Of a DNA stretch of 43,499 bases, positions 43,472 to 43,499 are shown in pieces. Within the stretch, counting starts at the first letter, position 1, and every line of letters starts with the position of its first letter. The notes under the pieces are model-generated. The model did not search any database. It worked only from the letters and a program-made list of their open reading frames with translations, and had not been told where the DNA came from. The stretch lies in contig JALWRH010000076.1 in NCBI GenBank assembly GCA_026994195.1, positions 10,256-53,754 on the forward strand, in the 5' to 3' direction. Position numbers and translations under genes: made by a program. This DNA is from Sedimenticola sp. (lineage in GTDB: Bacteria > Pseudomonadota > Gammaproteobacteria > Chromatiales > Chromatiaceae).

Positions 43472-43499
43472 ATGCAGACCTCAGATTTCAGTTATGACC
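43472..43499 (+). CDS. queA: queA start, truncated by window edge
   Basis: Nine codons from the ATG at 43472 give MQTSDFSYD, which matches the usual M-x-(T/V)-SDF-x-(Y/F)-(D/E) start of QueA (S-adenosylmethionine:tRNA ribosyltransferase-isomerase, queuosine synthesis). It is divergent from the tRNA gene. The rest lies outside the window. Confidence 0.65.

Noticed and set aside
43255-43473. Upstream extension of the Sco-like frame
   Set aside because: It reads through the terminator and the tRNA-Leu gene, so it cannot be coding there.

Overview
The window looks like a piece of a gammaproteobacterial chromosome with moderately high GC. Supporting signs are DjlA, SirB2, the EpmA/EpmB/EF-P set, a NadA-SirB2 pair, a FimX-like protein and a Leu(CAA) tRNA very close to that of enterobacteria. 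The gene set (N2O respiration, menaquinone synthesis, many c-type cytochromes) suggests a facultatively anaerobic respirer. A sulfur-oxidising lineage would fit, but that is inference. I see no IS element, integrase, CRISPR array or prophage.

Region 1 (1-12600) is a nitrous-oxide reductase cluster of the clade II ('atypical') type. It holds Sec-exported nosZ, three c-type cytochrome genes (one a NirT/NapC-type tetraheme fused to a diheme c4-like part), nosB, nosD, nosG, nosH, nosF, nosL, nosY and a small membrane-anchored protein. nosR and nosX are absent, as expected for this clade. Expression looks segmented: FNR/Dnr-like boxes lie before nosZ and before the third cytochrome gene, and intrinsic terminators lie after nosZ, after the first cytochrome gene and before nosB.

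Region 2 (12606-17415) is a tightly overlapping menF-menD-menB-menA operon. It follows the nos cluster in the same direction and makes menaquinone, the probable electron source for NosGH and the NirT-like cytochrome. menC, menE and menH are not in the window.

Region 3 (17542-25970) holds sppA, a membrane-anchored conserved protein, then on the minus strand djlA, a YegP/DUF1508 protein, a small four-TM protein, sirB2, nadA, a ROK sugar kinase and a dynamin-like GTPase.

Region 4 (26283-34709) holds an SCP2-like protein, an RND adaptor, and an RND pump with an extra hydrophobic segment and a roughly 245-residue histone-H1-like lysine/alanine tail. Next come an orphan ParA ATPase, a membrane protein with a methionine-cored coiled coil, and a cytosolic 5'-nucleotidase. 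This is the least explained part of the window.

Region 5 (34718-43499) holds a FimX-like degenerate c-di-GMP protein with an upstream partner gene, the complete EF-P beta-lysylation module (epmB divergent from efp-epmA), psd, a Sco-like protein lacking the usual copper ligands, tRNA-Leu(CAA), and the first codons of queA.
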